DNA of 64,000 nt from Hyaloscypha bicolor E (taxonomy: Eukaryota > Ascomycota > Leotiomycetes > Helotiales > Hyaloscyphaceae). The notes under the pieces were generated by a model. It saw nothing but the letters and a program-made list of their open reading frames with translations. It did not search any database and was not told the DNA's origin. The stretch covers positions 558,001-622,000 of the forward strand of contig NW_020194643.1 of assembly GCF_002865645.1 (NCBI RefSeq). Reading direction: 5' to 3'. This document shows positions 12,429 through 21,941 of the stretch, in pieces; positions within the stretch are counted from its first letter, which is position 1, and every line of letters begins with the position of its first letter. The translations under genes were made by a program, and so were the position numbers.

Positions 12429-12914
12429 CACGTGACAGCTACAAAATCACGTGTGATGAGTGTGCACGACATCAGGTTAATAGAACTGTATCTCAGACGA
12501 AGCAGACTCTTGAGAGGCATACTCTCGTGCCTAGATCTCAACTTCCCAACCAAACGAAACCTTGTGGAGCATGAACGAAAGTCCCCGGAATACCCAATTT
12601 ACCGAGAAAATGGAACGTCCACTCTTCACACTCTAGCTTGCATCGAAGGCTTCTCTCAAACCCAATCGAACACCTCAGCACGCATGTTGTCAGCACAGAC
12701 CCGCTTTCATATCTGTGCTCTTCAGATCGACGGATAAAAACAACTAATCACGTGGTCTGGAGTAGATACCGACACCGGCAATCTTGAAGAAGAGAACAAA
12801 GAAACACATAGGGTCGGGGCCTCTCTCTTTGAAGATCTCGTAACACCTTCAACGGCCCTGCAGTCTATCTCAGGTCTAGACCAAGTACAACCGTGCACCG
12901 AACTAGATCACGTG
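12429..12914. promoter_or_regulatory. cluster of four CACGTG E-boxes
   Basis: CACGTG occurs at 12429-12434, 12448-12453, 12749-12754 and 12909-12914. The first is TATCACGTGAC and the second ATCACGTGTGAT. CACGTG is the core recognised by bHLH factors such as Cbf1; whether these sites act on ATG1 or on the preceding gene is unknown. Confidence 0.45.
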
Positions 12915-14060
12915 CTGGCATCGTTTCGTCCAAGGCCGTATGACCTGCAGGCCAGGACCCTGAAGTGAGGGACCACGGAAATGCAGCTCAATGCACAATC
13001 GAGGCATCTCGAGAGGTTGCCCGCAGGCCAAGTTGGGGATGGGGATCTGCCACGTACGTACATCTCAATCCCTGAAACGAGGAGCAAGAGGCAGCTTGTG
13101 GGATCGAATCGGGGAATCGGGAGATGGATGGGGAGTGCTTTTGGTGCCGTGCATGAGGAGGCCGGTACTGGTTAATTGACTGAGAGAGGTCACGTCGAAC
13201 TACGGGGTCAGTCACAAGCTCCAGGTCTCCCTCCTATCACCCGCAAGCGTGTTGCATGTCCGCCTTTGACGAAATGGCCCTGGCGAGGCAGCACACCGAG
13301 TTACAAGAAGGTGGATGAGCTCAGTGAGAGAGCCGGCACGGACTACCGAACTCGGAAGAGGGCAGGAGGCGAATGTATTGTCGAAGCCATTCAAGGCAGA
13401 GGGTTGCGGATTACTGTGCAATCCGGAGACTGGATGATGACATGAGGGGCTTTGGCAGCCTCTGGCAGCCTCTGGGCGATCAGCTGGTATCACCTCACAC
13501 GACTTGAGAAAGATGCAAGACGGAGCGTCGTGTAGCAGCTTGCAAGGTATCTCAGGCAGTACTGTATCGTAGGACCATCAACGCAGGAGCGTGGAAAGGC
13601 CCAGCGGTGGTGCAAGAACTCTCCACACTCCACTCTCCACTCTCCACGGCTCACGGTGCTGCTCCTCGTCACACCTCCTGAGTCCTGACGGCCAACAAGC
13701 GCGCTCCAGCACGCGAGACGGCTGCCGGGTTATCTACTCTACGTCTGTAAGCGTTTTGTTATCGTAGCGCTCATCGGTCCTTCTGCTCTAAAGGTGGCTG
13801 GCGCCTGCCGTAGGACCAGCTTCGGAGTGAGTTGGAGTCAGGTGTGAGTCTACGTCCCCAACTCCCATCTACCGCCTCCCATCTCTCATCTCCCATCCAA
13901 CATCATTTCCTCTCCCTTTCACTCCCGACTCAATCCCCAAACACCTCTGCACGCCATTTGCATCGTGCTTCGCGGACCCATCGAGTTTCATTAACTTGCA
14001 CACTCGGTCGGTACCTTAGTCCCACCCATTCGTTAAGCTGCAACCAGGTGCAGCCTCGCC

Positions 14061-14090
14061 ATGCAACTGGCACCTTGTCGACCTGCTTGA
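14061..14090 (+). other. upstream ORF 1 in possible ATG1 leader
   Basis: A nine-codon frame plus stop (MQLAPCRPA). It matters only if transcription starts upstream of 14061, which the sequence does not show. Confidence 0.3.
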
Positions 14091-14300
14091 CCAACGTGAG
14101 CCGCCACCCCCGGAGCTCTGCCTAGCAGCCACGAGTTCAGGCACTTTTATTTTCCAACCTTCGGCCATTCACGATCGCGAGTCTTTCTTTTTCCAAGGTG
14201 ACCTGACCTGACCATTCATCCTCTCGCTACCGCTGCCTACCAACACCCTCTTACAACACAACAACTCCAAGCTTCGATCTCTCTTCATCGACGAGTGTAC

Positions 14301-14348
14301 ATGACGAACGAACTTACTTCGAGCTTATATCCCCATTTTACACGGTAG
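14301..14348 (+). other. upstream ORF 2 in ATG1 leader
   Basis: ATG at 14301, 15 sense codons (MTNELTSSLYPHFTR) and TAG at 14346-14348, ending 60 nt before the ATG1 start. No other ATG lies between them. Its position could throttle ribosome access to ATG1 if it lies in the mRNA. Confidence 0.4.
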
Positions 14349-14408
14349 CACTCGAGCTCAACTCTTCGAGGCAAGCCCAGGACTCGTCAAGGGCCCGAAC
14401 CCGCTGCC

Positions 14409-17400
14409 ATGGCGGCTCAACCGCCCCCGTCCTCATCGTCTGCTTCCAGGCGATCGAGGACGGGTGACAAAGTGGTCGGTTCCTTCAGCATCGAAGATGA
14501 GATCGGCAAGGGAAGCTTTGCAACTGTCTACAGAGGACAGCACAAGGTACGATAGCTAGCGGCCTGGTTGCGTGACGGCCAACCCCTGCTTTCCCCCTTC
14601 GATTCTATCTCCGATGATCTTCTGTTATCATGGCAGATTCTCGTGAATGATCAGTTCTAATTGCTACATTTTCAGGCTACCGGAGCTCTCGTAGCAATCA
14701 AATCTGTCAATCTCTCGAAGCTCAACAAGAAACTGAAGGAGAACCTCTACTCTGAAATCGAGATCCTCAAAGGCCTCCATCACCCACACATCGTTGCCCT
14801 CATCGACTGTCGAGAATCGGTGACTCATATACATTTGGTGATGGAATACTGCGAGCTTGGGGATCTTTCATATTTCATCAAGAAGCGGGACAAGCTGCAA
14901 GATAATCCAGCACTCAGAGATATGGTCAGGAAATATCCCATGCCGGTAGCTGGGGGCCTAAACGAGGTCATCGTTCGACATTTCCTGAAGCAACTCGCGA
15001 GCGCTATGGAATTCTTGAGGGAGCGAAATTTCATCCATCGAGACGTCAAGCCTCAAAACTTACTTTTGCTCCCGTCGCCACAATTCTTGGCAAAGTCTAG
15101 AGACAGACCGCTCGTCATGAGTGCGAGTGATGAGGCAATGGTTCCGATGGTGGGCTTGACCTCATTACCAATGCTCAAGATCGCGGATTTTGGCTTTGCT
15201 CGATCGCTACCATCGACGTCGTTGGCCGAGACATTGTGCGGTTCCCCGCTTTACATGGCCCCGGAAATACTACGATACGAAAAGTACGATGCCAAAGCGG
15301 ATCTGTGGTCTGTTGGGACAGTGCTGTTTGAGATGATGACTGGGAGGCCACCGTTCCGTGCTACCAATCACGTAGAATTGCTACGCAAGATTGAGCAAGC
15401 GGAGGATCACATCAAATTTCCCAAGGATGCAATCATCAGTCCAGATATGAGGGATATTATAAAGTCTTTGTTGAAACGAACACCTGTCGAAAGGTTACCC
15501 TTTAAAGATTTTTTCAAGCATCCAGTTATTGTCGACGCGATCCCCGGCTTAGTAGGAGAAGACAGACCGAAGGAACTTCGACAGTCTTCGAAATCAGAAG
15601 ATACGCCAATGGTTCGGACATCTTCAAGCAGGAGTCAACGCAGAGAGGGAGGGAAGACTGAGTCACAAGCTTTCTCGTCATCTCCGCGAGAGCGACCTTT
15701 GCCCCCATCACCCAGACCGCAAGGTGTTGACCCGGTCAGACAGCTTGCAGGAACCCCGCCTCGTGCGGCTCCCCAGCCCCGGCCGGAGTCTCGACAACAG
15801 CAAAGACGGCCGTCAATAGTGCCGTCAGCCACAGCTCCAAATGCTGAGATGATCCAAGCAGGCAGAACCCCGACCCGAACTTTCAATCCAGTGTCGAGAG
15901 ATGCGAGACGAACGCCATCACGTCAATCTTCTGTGGATGATGTTCCAAAACCGGAAGAAAAGCCAGTTGATGATTCACAAACTCGGGAAGCTATTGCAGA
16001 GGCCGAACAGGCAGTGCGAGATGCACGTGAATACGTTTTGGTTGAGAAACGAGCCGTTGAAGTGAATGCTTTCGCGGATGAAATGGCAGCAAACCCTAGG
16101 CTACACTCTCCGAAGCAACCCGCTGCTCGATCAGGAACTATGGCGAGAAGAGCGACAACTCAAGGAACGCCAACTTCCGGAACAGGAGCCGTTCCAGCAT
16201 CACCCTCAAGAGCCGTCCAGATTGCACAGGGCAGACCCCGAATTGATGTGGTACCGCATCGACAGAACTCATTTGGCAGATCCTATGGAAGTCCTTCGAC
16301 AACTTCGGCAATTGCAAAGGCGCTTCAGGGTGCAAGCGTCAGGATGTTTGGTGTCAATTGGTCACCGCAGTTGATTGGCAAGGGCAATGGCAGCTCACCG
16401 CCTTTGTATGCTCCATTCCCCGCTTACCCTACTCCTCACGGAACAGCTGGACTTCTTGGAGACGGACGGCCTAGCGGCCCAATCGATGAAGATCAAAGAG
16501 CTGTCAACGTGATTGAAGAATCAGCCACTCGGAGCGATGTTGTATACGGATTTGCAGAAGTGAAGTACAAACAACTCATTCCTTTAGCACCTTCTATGGA
16601 TCATGGTCTCGGAGGTCCAACTCCCGACAAACCGGGGGATTCGATTCACGAAGACGAAGGACTCACCGTGGAAGCTATAGTAGCTCTTTCCGAAGAGGCT
16701 CTCGTTTTATACGTGAAAGCACTGTCGCTCTTGGCTAAATCTATGGATATTGCTGGAGCCTGGTGGAGCCGTCGAAGCCGCGGCGAGATCACCAGCGGAC
16801 ATGCACCAAGACTAGAATCGACTACCAGCGTCGCTGCGGGAAATCGGATCAACAGTGCGGTACAATGGGTCCGAAACCGCTTCAACGAAGTCTTGGAAAA
16901 GGCTGAGCTCGTGAGACTGAAGCTCATTGATGCCCAAAAGAAGTTGCCTGAAGATCACCCGGGACATCCTAGCAACCACACGAGTGCCTCCAGAGTAGCA
17001 GGCGCTTCATCGACAGACGGCGTGGTCTTGAGCTCAGGCATCACAGCCGAGAAGTTGATGTACGACCGGGCTTTGGAGATGAGCCGTTCTGCTGCGATCA
17101 ATGAGATTGCCAACGAGGATCTCCCAGGTTGTGAGATCTCATATATCACAGCCATCCGCATGTTGGAAGCAGTTCTAGAGAACGACGACGAAACGCCAAC
17201 TAGGCGAAATCGATCGTCAAGTCTCAGAGATGAGAAGGAACAGAGACCCGAAGAGGGAATGGTTAATGGCATCAATCTTGATGATCGGCAGGCGGTATTG
17301 AAAGGTATATTGCCATTTTTTTCTTCAAATCATTTACTCCAATCTCGTTGTCATATGGATCGGCTTTTCTCAAAATCCACATCTAATGCATTCCAGTTGT

Positions 17401-17551
17401 CTCAATGATCCGTACCCGCCTCTCGACCCTCAGAAAGAAGATGGCCATTATCGCAAAACACCAGTCTCTCCCGCCTTCGTCTCCTCGTCCCGCAAGCATC
17501 ACATACAGCGGTGGCACAACTCCCACTGTGGCGAATACGCCACCCCATTAG
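14409..17551 (+). CDS. ATG1: autophagy-initiating Ser/Thr kinase ATG1
   Basis: Three exons: 14409-14546, 14676-17304 and 17397-17551, with introns of 129 and 92 nt, giving 973 aa. Kinase domain about residues 25-330: Gly-rich loop IGKGSFATVYRG, Lys55 in VAIK, catalytic Asp169 in HRDVKPQN, Asp217 in the DFG triad, and APE in the activation segment. The long middle is Ser/Pro/Arg-rich and disordered. The last ~300 residues form the helical targeting domain typical of Atg1, and the final exon restores the conserved IRTRLSTLRKKMAIIAKHQS tail. The protein phosphorylates Atg13/Atg17-complex partners and Atg9 to start autophagosome formation. The start was chosen because exon 1 carries the Gly-rich loop; its context is GCCATGG. 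The end differs from the unspliced exon 2 frame, which would lose the tail. Confidence in family is very high, and in exon borders good. Confidence 0.95.
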
Positions 17552-18921
17552 ATAAAACCTCCTTCATTGGAATTAACGACTGACGGCTTCAGACAGCAAG
17601 CTTGGCCTTGAGATACTGCCCAGGGAAGCTGGGCCGGATTCCAGCCAGCGGTAACGGCAATGCATGATTGCGAAGCATATTCATCGGCGTTTCGTCTGCT
17701 TGCATGCTTTCCTCTACAAATTTGACCAAACTTCACATTCTTGTCTAGATCCACAATGTTTTTTCCTTTCTCTTCCTTTCTGCTTGTTGATTTACTACAT
17801 TTGGGAGGGTTCGGTCTGCTTTCGGCGTTACAGGATTGGGTTGGGGATGAGCGAATTGATGTGATATGGGGAATGGCATGGCATGGCATTGGCTCGATCA
17901 CCGGTTGGTTTCATTGGATCGGCGCGGTCTTGTGATATAGGATTTGGCCTGGCTCGGCTTTTACCCTGGATTGAATTATCAATCAGGAGGGAGTCAGGAT
18001 AGGCGCCGGGTTTGTGATGGCATGCATGCGTTTGTATATACCCCCGTTTCCTGCTTGCTTGCGTGCTTGGTTTGAGGGGAGAGATTACATCCTCACTGGA
18101 TAGTCGGCGGATGGTCATGGATGGATATTGATTGAGAGGAACGGGGACGTGGATAGGATGAGCAGATAGAGGCAGAAGAGGGAGATTGGATGGTGTATCT
18201 ATTGAGTAGTTGCTTGCATACATTGCATGGCAGAGATGAGATGAACGACCAATGCATGGCTGCAAGCCGTTTGATTCCAGTGTTGTGTCACTAGTTGTGT
18301 ATACAGCTGTTTAAACTTTGAAGACCTCCCTTTCTTGACGAGACCATTTCCGTTTCTTTTGCTGTTTTGCGTTAAGGGTTTTACTTTTTTCTTTTGATTA
18401 TACTCTCCTGGATGGTGCTTTGTTTGCTTGAAGCTTTCGTGTTTGTTTTCTATTTGCAGCGTGGTCTCACGTTGCGAAGGAGATGTCGTTCGCGGGGTGG
18501 ATCGAGGGTGTTGAATTGTGGAAACGGAGAGGTGCTGAAAAGGTGGGATTGGGGGACATCCAAGTTTGTTCACATGTCATTTGTGAGACGTGGAGCTGGA
18601 GATGAAGATGGTGGAAAGTCTCTTTATTTTAGATCAATCAGGATCGACAGAGAAGTCGGCCCGAATGTATCCAGTGGGGAAGCGAGTTCGTTCAAATGTC
18701 ACATGTGAGAGGCCCCCCACCTGGAGCTGGAGAATGTTGAATTTTATCCGGGGATGGAGCTATGGTATTTTGTTGTATGAATGGGGTTGGCACGGGTGGC
18801 CGATGAAAACGCAGACCGCTGGGTGCGAATGAAACACTGACCGATTTCTGAGATTGAAGGAAATGCTTGATCTGCTCATAATTGAGTACTACCGGTGGAC
18901 ATCCTATGTTATTGTTCAAGC
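17552..18921. other. convergent 3' region
   Basis: 1.4 kb between the ends of ATG1 and the Cys-rich protein gene. It is T/G-rich and includes short simple runs such as GGCATGGCATGGCATTGG near 17876. No coding frame has a recognisable motif; it probably holds both 3' UTRs. Confidence 0.5.
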
Positions 18922-21495
18922 TCAGCTCACCTCCCCGACACGGCGCTTCTGTGGTATGATTCGAGTCTTCTGCTTCGGAGAATTTCCGCAAGCCATATCA
19001 GGCAATCTAACTCTCGCGTAGGGATCTCGCAAAGCATCGTTGACCGACCATACCTTTACTTTCGCAGGAGAACACGTCCTCCAACCCTTCTCCGGATGCC
19101 TGAATCTGACACCCATCATCGTGGTCATGAGAATGGCCTGTCCCGCCAAGTCTAGAAACCCGGGCTCTAGAGTATCCTCTGCGTGGCGCTGGGGATCGAA
19201 CTGTTCGTTCATCTGCGGTCTGATTTCTTCGAATGTGCCTTTGTACGCGAAAACTTTCAAATTCAGCTCCGAGGCAACGCTCGCCATCTTCCTATGGCGT
19301 GCTTGGACGTCAGTGTTGCCACCTACAAGCGGCAGCATGGTGACGTTGAGCAACGCGACGAAAGCTCGGCGTCGCTCGGACAAGCGATCTCGGAATTCTG
19401 GCGGTATATCAGGATCCTCGGGGGATGCCTCGAATGCTTTCATAAGTCGGATTCGGTACTCATGTATGATGTTTTCTGCATGTTCGGAAGTGTGGCCGAC
19501 TTCGCAGGCGTTAGCGAGGCATGGAATCATGGTTGCTCCGACATGATTCAGAACATTGAAGTGCTTACAAGTAGTCAGGATCTTGTTCCAGAGCGTGGCA
19601 TCCTCGAATGGCGAACCAGAGTAGAAAACGAACTTGGTGACGAGGAATGAAAGAATGCTGCGGATCCAAACCGAGGAAGTCGTATCTTGTAGATTTGCTT
19701 CTGTTACCTTCTGCTTGATCAGAACTCCCTCCGAGACATCCAGTAGCTGGCGTAGGATGTTTATCGCATTGTTGGCCGTCCCATTTGAGTGCAAAGTCTC
19801 GTCACGGATGCACGGAATATCAAGAATGGGTGTTTGTGGATTTATCAGAGACAACTGGTTGCGGGCCATGGTAGTGGTCCCTGTGTACTGTTGCATAATT
19901 CCGGTGAGGGCCTGCAATGGCTCCCGAATTTCTGCATCCTCAGGCCATGCACCATGGTCGGAAACCGAATTTCCAGGTCCTCCTGGGACAATGATCGTTG
20001 CATTATGGGAGGATGAGAAGGACGAAGAACTTGTCGGTCCAACTTCGAGGAGAACTCGAGCTTTGTTCGCGCACTCAGGGCAAAACCAGCAATTGAATCT
20101 TCCCTTGGTCTCTTGCGCATCGCAGAGCCTGATCCCGCAGAATCTCAAGAGGTCACCGGCTCCCCACCTCCTCCTGAAGCAGTCATTGTCGCTACACAAT
20201 ATCTCCTCGGGCGGTTGTTGGGTTGGTGTGCAGGAACAACTGTTCTTGCGACAGGTGCTGCACAACTGGGAACTCTGGGACCGTTGCTGCTGGATCTTGT
20301 CTTGGACACCTCGCGCAGCCGCCGCTTGTTCGCGAACAGATGGAGATGGGAGCAGGCATTCTGTTTGGGATGGTTGTGGTGGGGTAGATATCTGGATTTG
20401 TGCTCCGTTATTTTCCTCGGGCGAGGTTGAAGACGAAGTGCCTGGTAGAAAAGATAGCTCCTTTGAAACGGGGGGTAGAAGTTGCTGGCCATTGCGCCGG
20501 TCTGCTGTGAGGTTGCTTGTCGGTAAAGATTGGAAGGCTTCCTGATATTCGGATGGTCTTGAAGGCAGACCAGATCGTAGGCTCCGTCCGGTGCGGTTAT
20601 ATCCTGCGCCGTCTTGTGCTTTCTTTGGGTGTGTTTCGGAGGTCTGTTTACGACCTCGGCCATAGGCCTTCAAATCGGAAATCTTCTTCGTGCTCGGAGT
20701 TGACAATGTCCCAATTGGTGGCAAGCCTTTGCTGGCTTGAAATGGAGAGCCGTGAAGAGCCAGGGTCTCGGCCGGGTGGACACCAGGTTGAGATAACATT
20801 CGAGGCTCTTCAGTACTCATCTGTATCATGGGCTCGATGTTTGCCTGCGATGCTGCTTGGACATTAAAACTGGCTGGGACCCCGATCGGAGCTTCCAACA
20901 GTGAGCGAGCCAGCTGCTTGTTCGCCGCGGCCTGGCGTTTCCGCTGTTTTTTGGCAGCGTCAATCTTGGGTTGTAAATGAGTACATGCTACAAGCAAACG
21001 ACCTTGCTTATCGAAGACCTTCGGTAGAAAAATATGACGATCATTCCATTTCTGGCAGAATGTACGGAATAACTCTTCATCAGATGGATCGTTGGGAAGC
21101 AACTGCGATTCAGTGTTGTCTTGATTTGCTTGCTGAGGCTGGTGCGAAAGCCTTTCTTTCTCGGAGGTGAATTGCGTCGACATGATACTACTCAGGCTTG
21201 AATCGTCGGAGTCGTGAATTTGCTTGCCCTCAACCTGCTTGTCGAGAGGTTGAGTGATGTCCTCGCTCGCGTGAGCGCTCTTTGTTAACTCCTTGGAACT
21301 GAGCTTCGCCATTTTGTTTCTGGGGAAGGAGAGGGGACCATCAAACAAAGGCTCGGGTGCCAAATTGAGCTTCTGCGATCGTGTTGTGGTATTAGGCGGA
21401 GTCTTCATCGTGGGACAAATACTTATATGTAGCATAAAATGGACAAATCGCTCAAAGTGGTCAGATTTGGAGGGGCATGGCTCTGACCCCGACAC
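18922..21495 (-). CDS. unknown protein with Cys-rich (zinc-finger-like) centre
   Basis: A single uninterrupted frame of 857 codons; length and Ser/Gln/Pro-rich composition support coding. I do not recognise the family. Residues about 1-410 look disordered. A Cys cluster follows at about 415-480: CSTC, then CSC, CSDNDC, C near FCGIRLC and CWFCPEC. That spacing suggests two zinc ions in a RING- or PHD-like fold. The remaining ~370 residues are helical and contain repeated Leu-rich segments (LRQLLDVSEGVLIK, SILSFLVTKFVF). A nuclear or chromatin role would fit the zinc-finger-like centre but is only inference. The start is uncertain: Met30 at 21408 (MKTPPNTTTRSQK) is equally plausible. It diverges from the Hsp70-like gene with about 450 bp between them. 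Confidence 0.7.
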   Translation of the reverse strand: MSGSEPCPSKSDHFERFVHFMLHISICPTMKTPPNTTTRSQKLNLAPEPLFDGPLSFPRNKMAKLSSKELTKSAHASEDITQPLDKQVEGKQIHDSDDSSLSSIMSTQFTSEKERLSHQPQQANQDNTESQLLPNDPSDEELFRTFCQKWNDRHIFLPKVFDKQGRLLVACTHLQPKIDAAKKQRKRQAAANKQLARSLLEAPIGVPASFNVQAASQANIEPMIQMSTEEPRMLSQPGVHPAETLALHGSPFQASKGLPPIGTLSTPSTKKISDLKAYGRGRKQTSETHPKKAQDGAGYNRTGRSLRSGLPSRPSEYQEAFQSLPTSNLTADRRNGQQLLPPVSKELSFLPGTSSSTSPEENNGAQIQISTPPQPSQTECLLPSPSVREQAAAARGVQDKIQQQRSQSSQLCSTCRKNSCSCTPTQQPPEEILCSDNDCFRRRWGAGDLLRFCGIRLCDAQETKGRFNCWFCPECANKARVLLEVGPTSSSSFSSSHNATIIVPGGPGNSVSDHGAWPEDAEIREPLQALTGIMQQYTGTTTMARNQLSLINPQTPILDIPCIRDETLHSNGTANNAINILRQLLDVSEGVLIKQKVTEANLQDTTSSVWIRSILSFLVTKFVFYSGSPFEDATLWNKILTTCKHFNVLNHVGATMIPCLANACEVGHTSEHAENIIHEYRIRLMKAFEASPEDPDIPPEFRDRLSERRRAFVALLNVTMLPLVGGNTDVQARHRKMASVASELNLKVFAYKGTFEEIRPQMNEQFDPQRHAEDTLEPGFLDLAGQAILMTTMMGVRFRHPEKGWRTCSPAKVKVWSVNDALRDPYARVRLPDMACGNSPKQKTRIIPQKRRVGEVS

Positions 21496-21941
21496 GGCCC
21501 AGCCTCTTCCTTTCTTTTGCGAACCAGTTCGTCTCGCAGAATATGCCCTTTCCGGAGGCTGTAAGGCAATCGATCAGTATGGTCAGTTTTTGGAGGGTTA
21601 CACAGATGCCACAGCGAGATCCAATCGGAAAGGCCCTGAAGCCAGCCACAGTCGTTTCCAACACATCCTGCCGCTATAACTATGGGGCAAGAAGGGTTGA
21701 TTGGTGGCCACGGTCGCGTTAGGCAACTAGAGCTATTTCTTGTTTGGAAGAAGCAGAGCCGATCCGATTGCTCTTTGTCAGTGCTCCGAATCTTGCAACG
21801 AGCCCAAGCCGCCTCTTGACAGTTGCACTCTGACAGTCCTCAAGCAGCTTCTCTTCCCACTGCGTACTCTCTACCACATCACCGAACTGTTCGAGCTCTT
21901 AAACCTTGCTATTGTTCCCCATTGCCAGCTTTATCTCAAAC
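21496..21941. promoter_or_regulatory. divergent promoter region
   Basis: A 446-bp gap between divergent starts of the Cys-rich protein and the Hsp70-like gene. No specific site can be named. Confidence 0.4.

Larger units (their letters stand above)
11972..14408. other. long intergenic region upstream of ATG1
   Basis: 2.4 kb without a supportable protein gene. It holds four CACGTG boxes between 12429 and 12914, and a C/T-rich stretch with short CACTCCACTCTCCA-type repeats near 13620. A pyrimidine-rich leader runs from about 13850 to the ATG1 start and carries two short upstream ORFs. The frames at 12390-12737 and 12981-13445 have no recognisable motifs. Confidence 0.55.

Noticed and set aside
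19634..20545. 303-codon plus-strand frame
   Set aside because: Antisense shadow of the Cys-rich protein gene; no motif and no start context.
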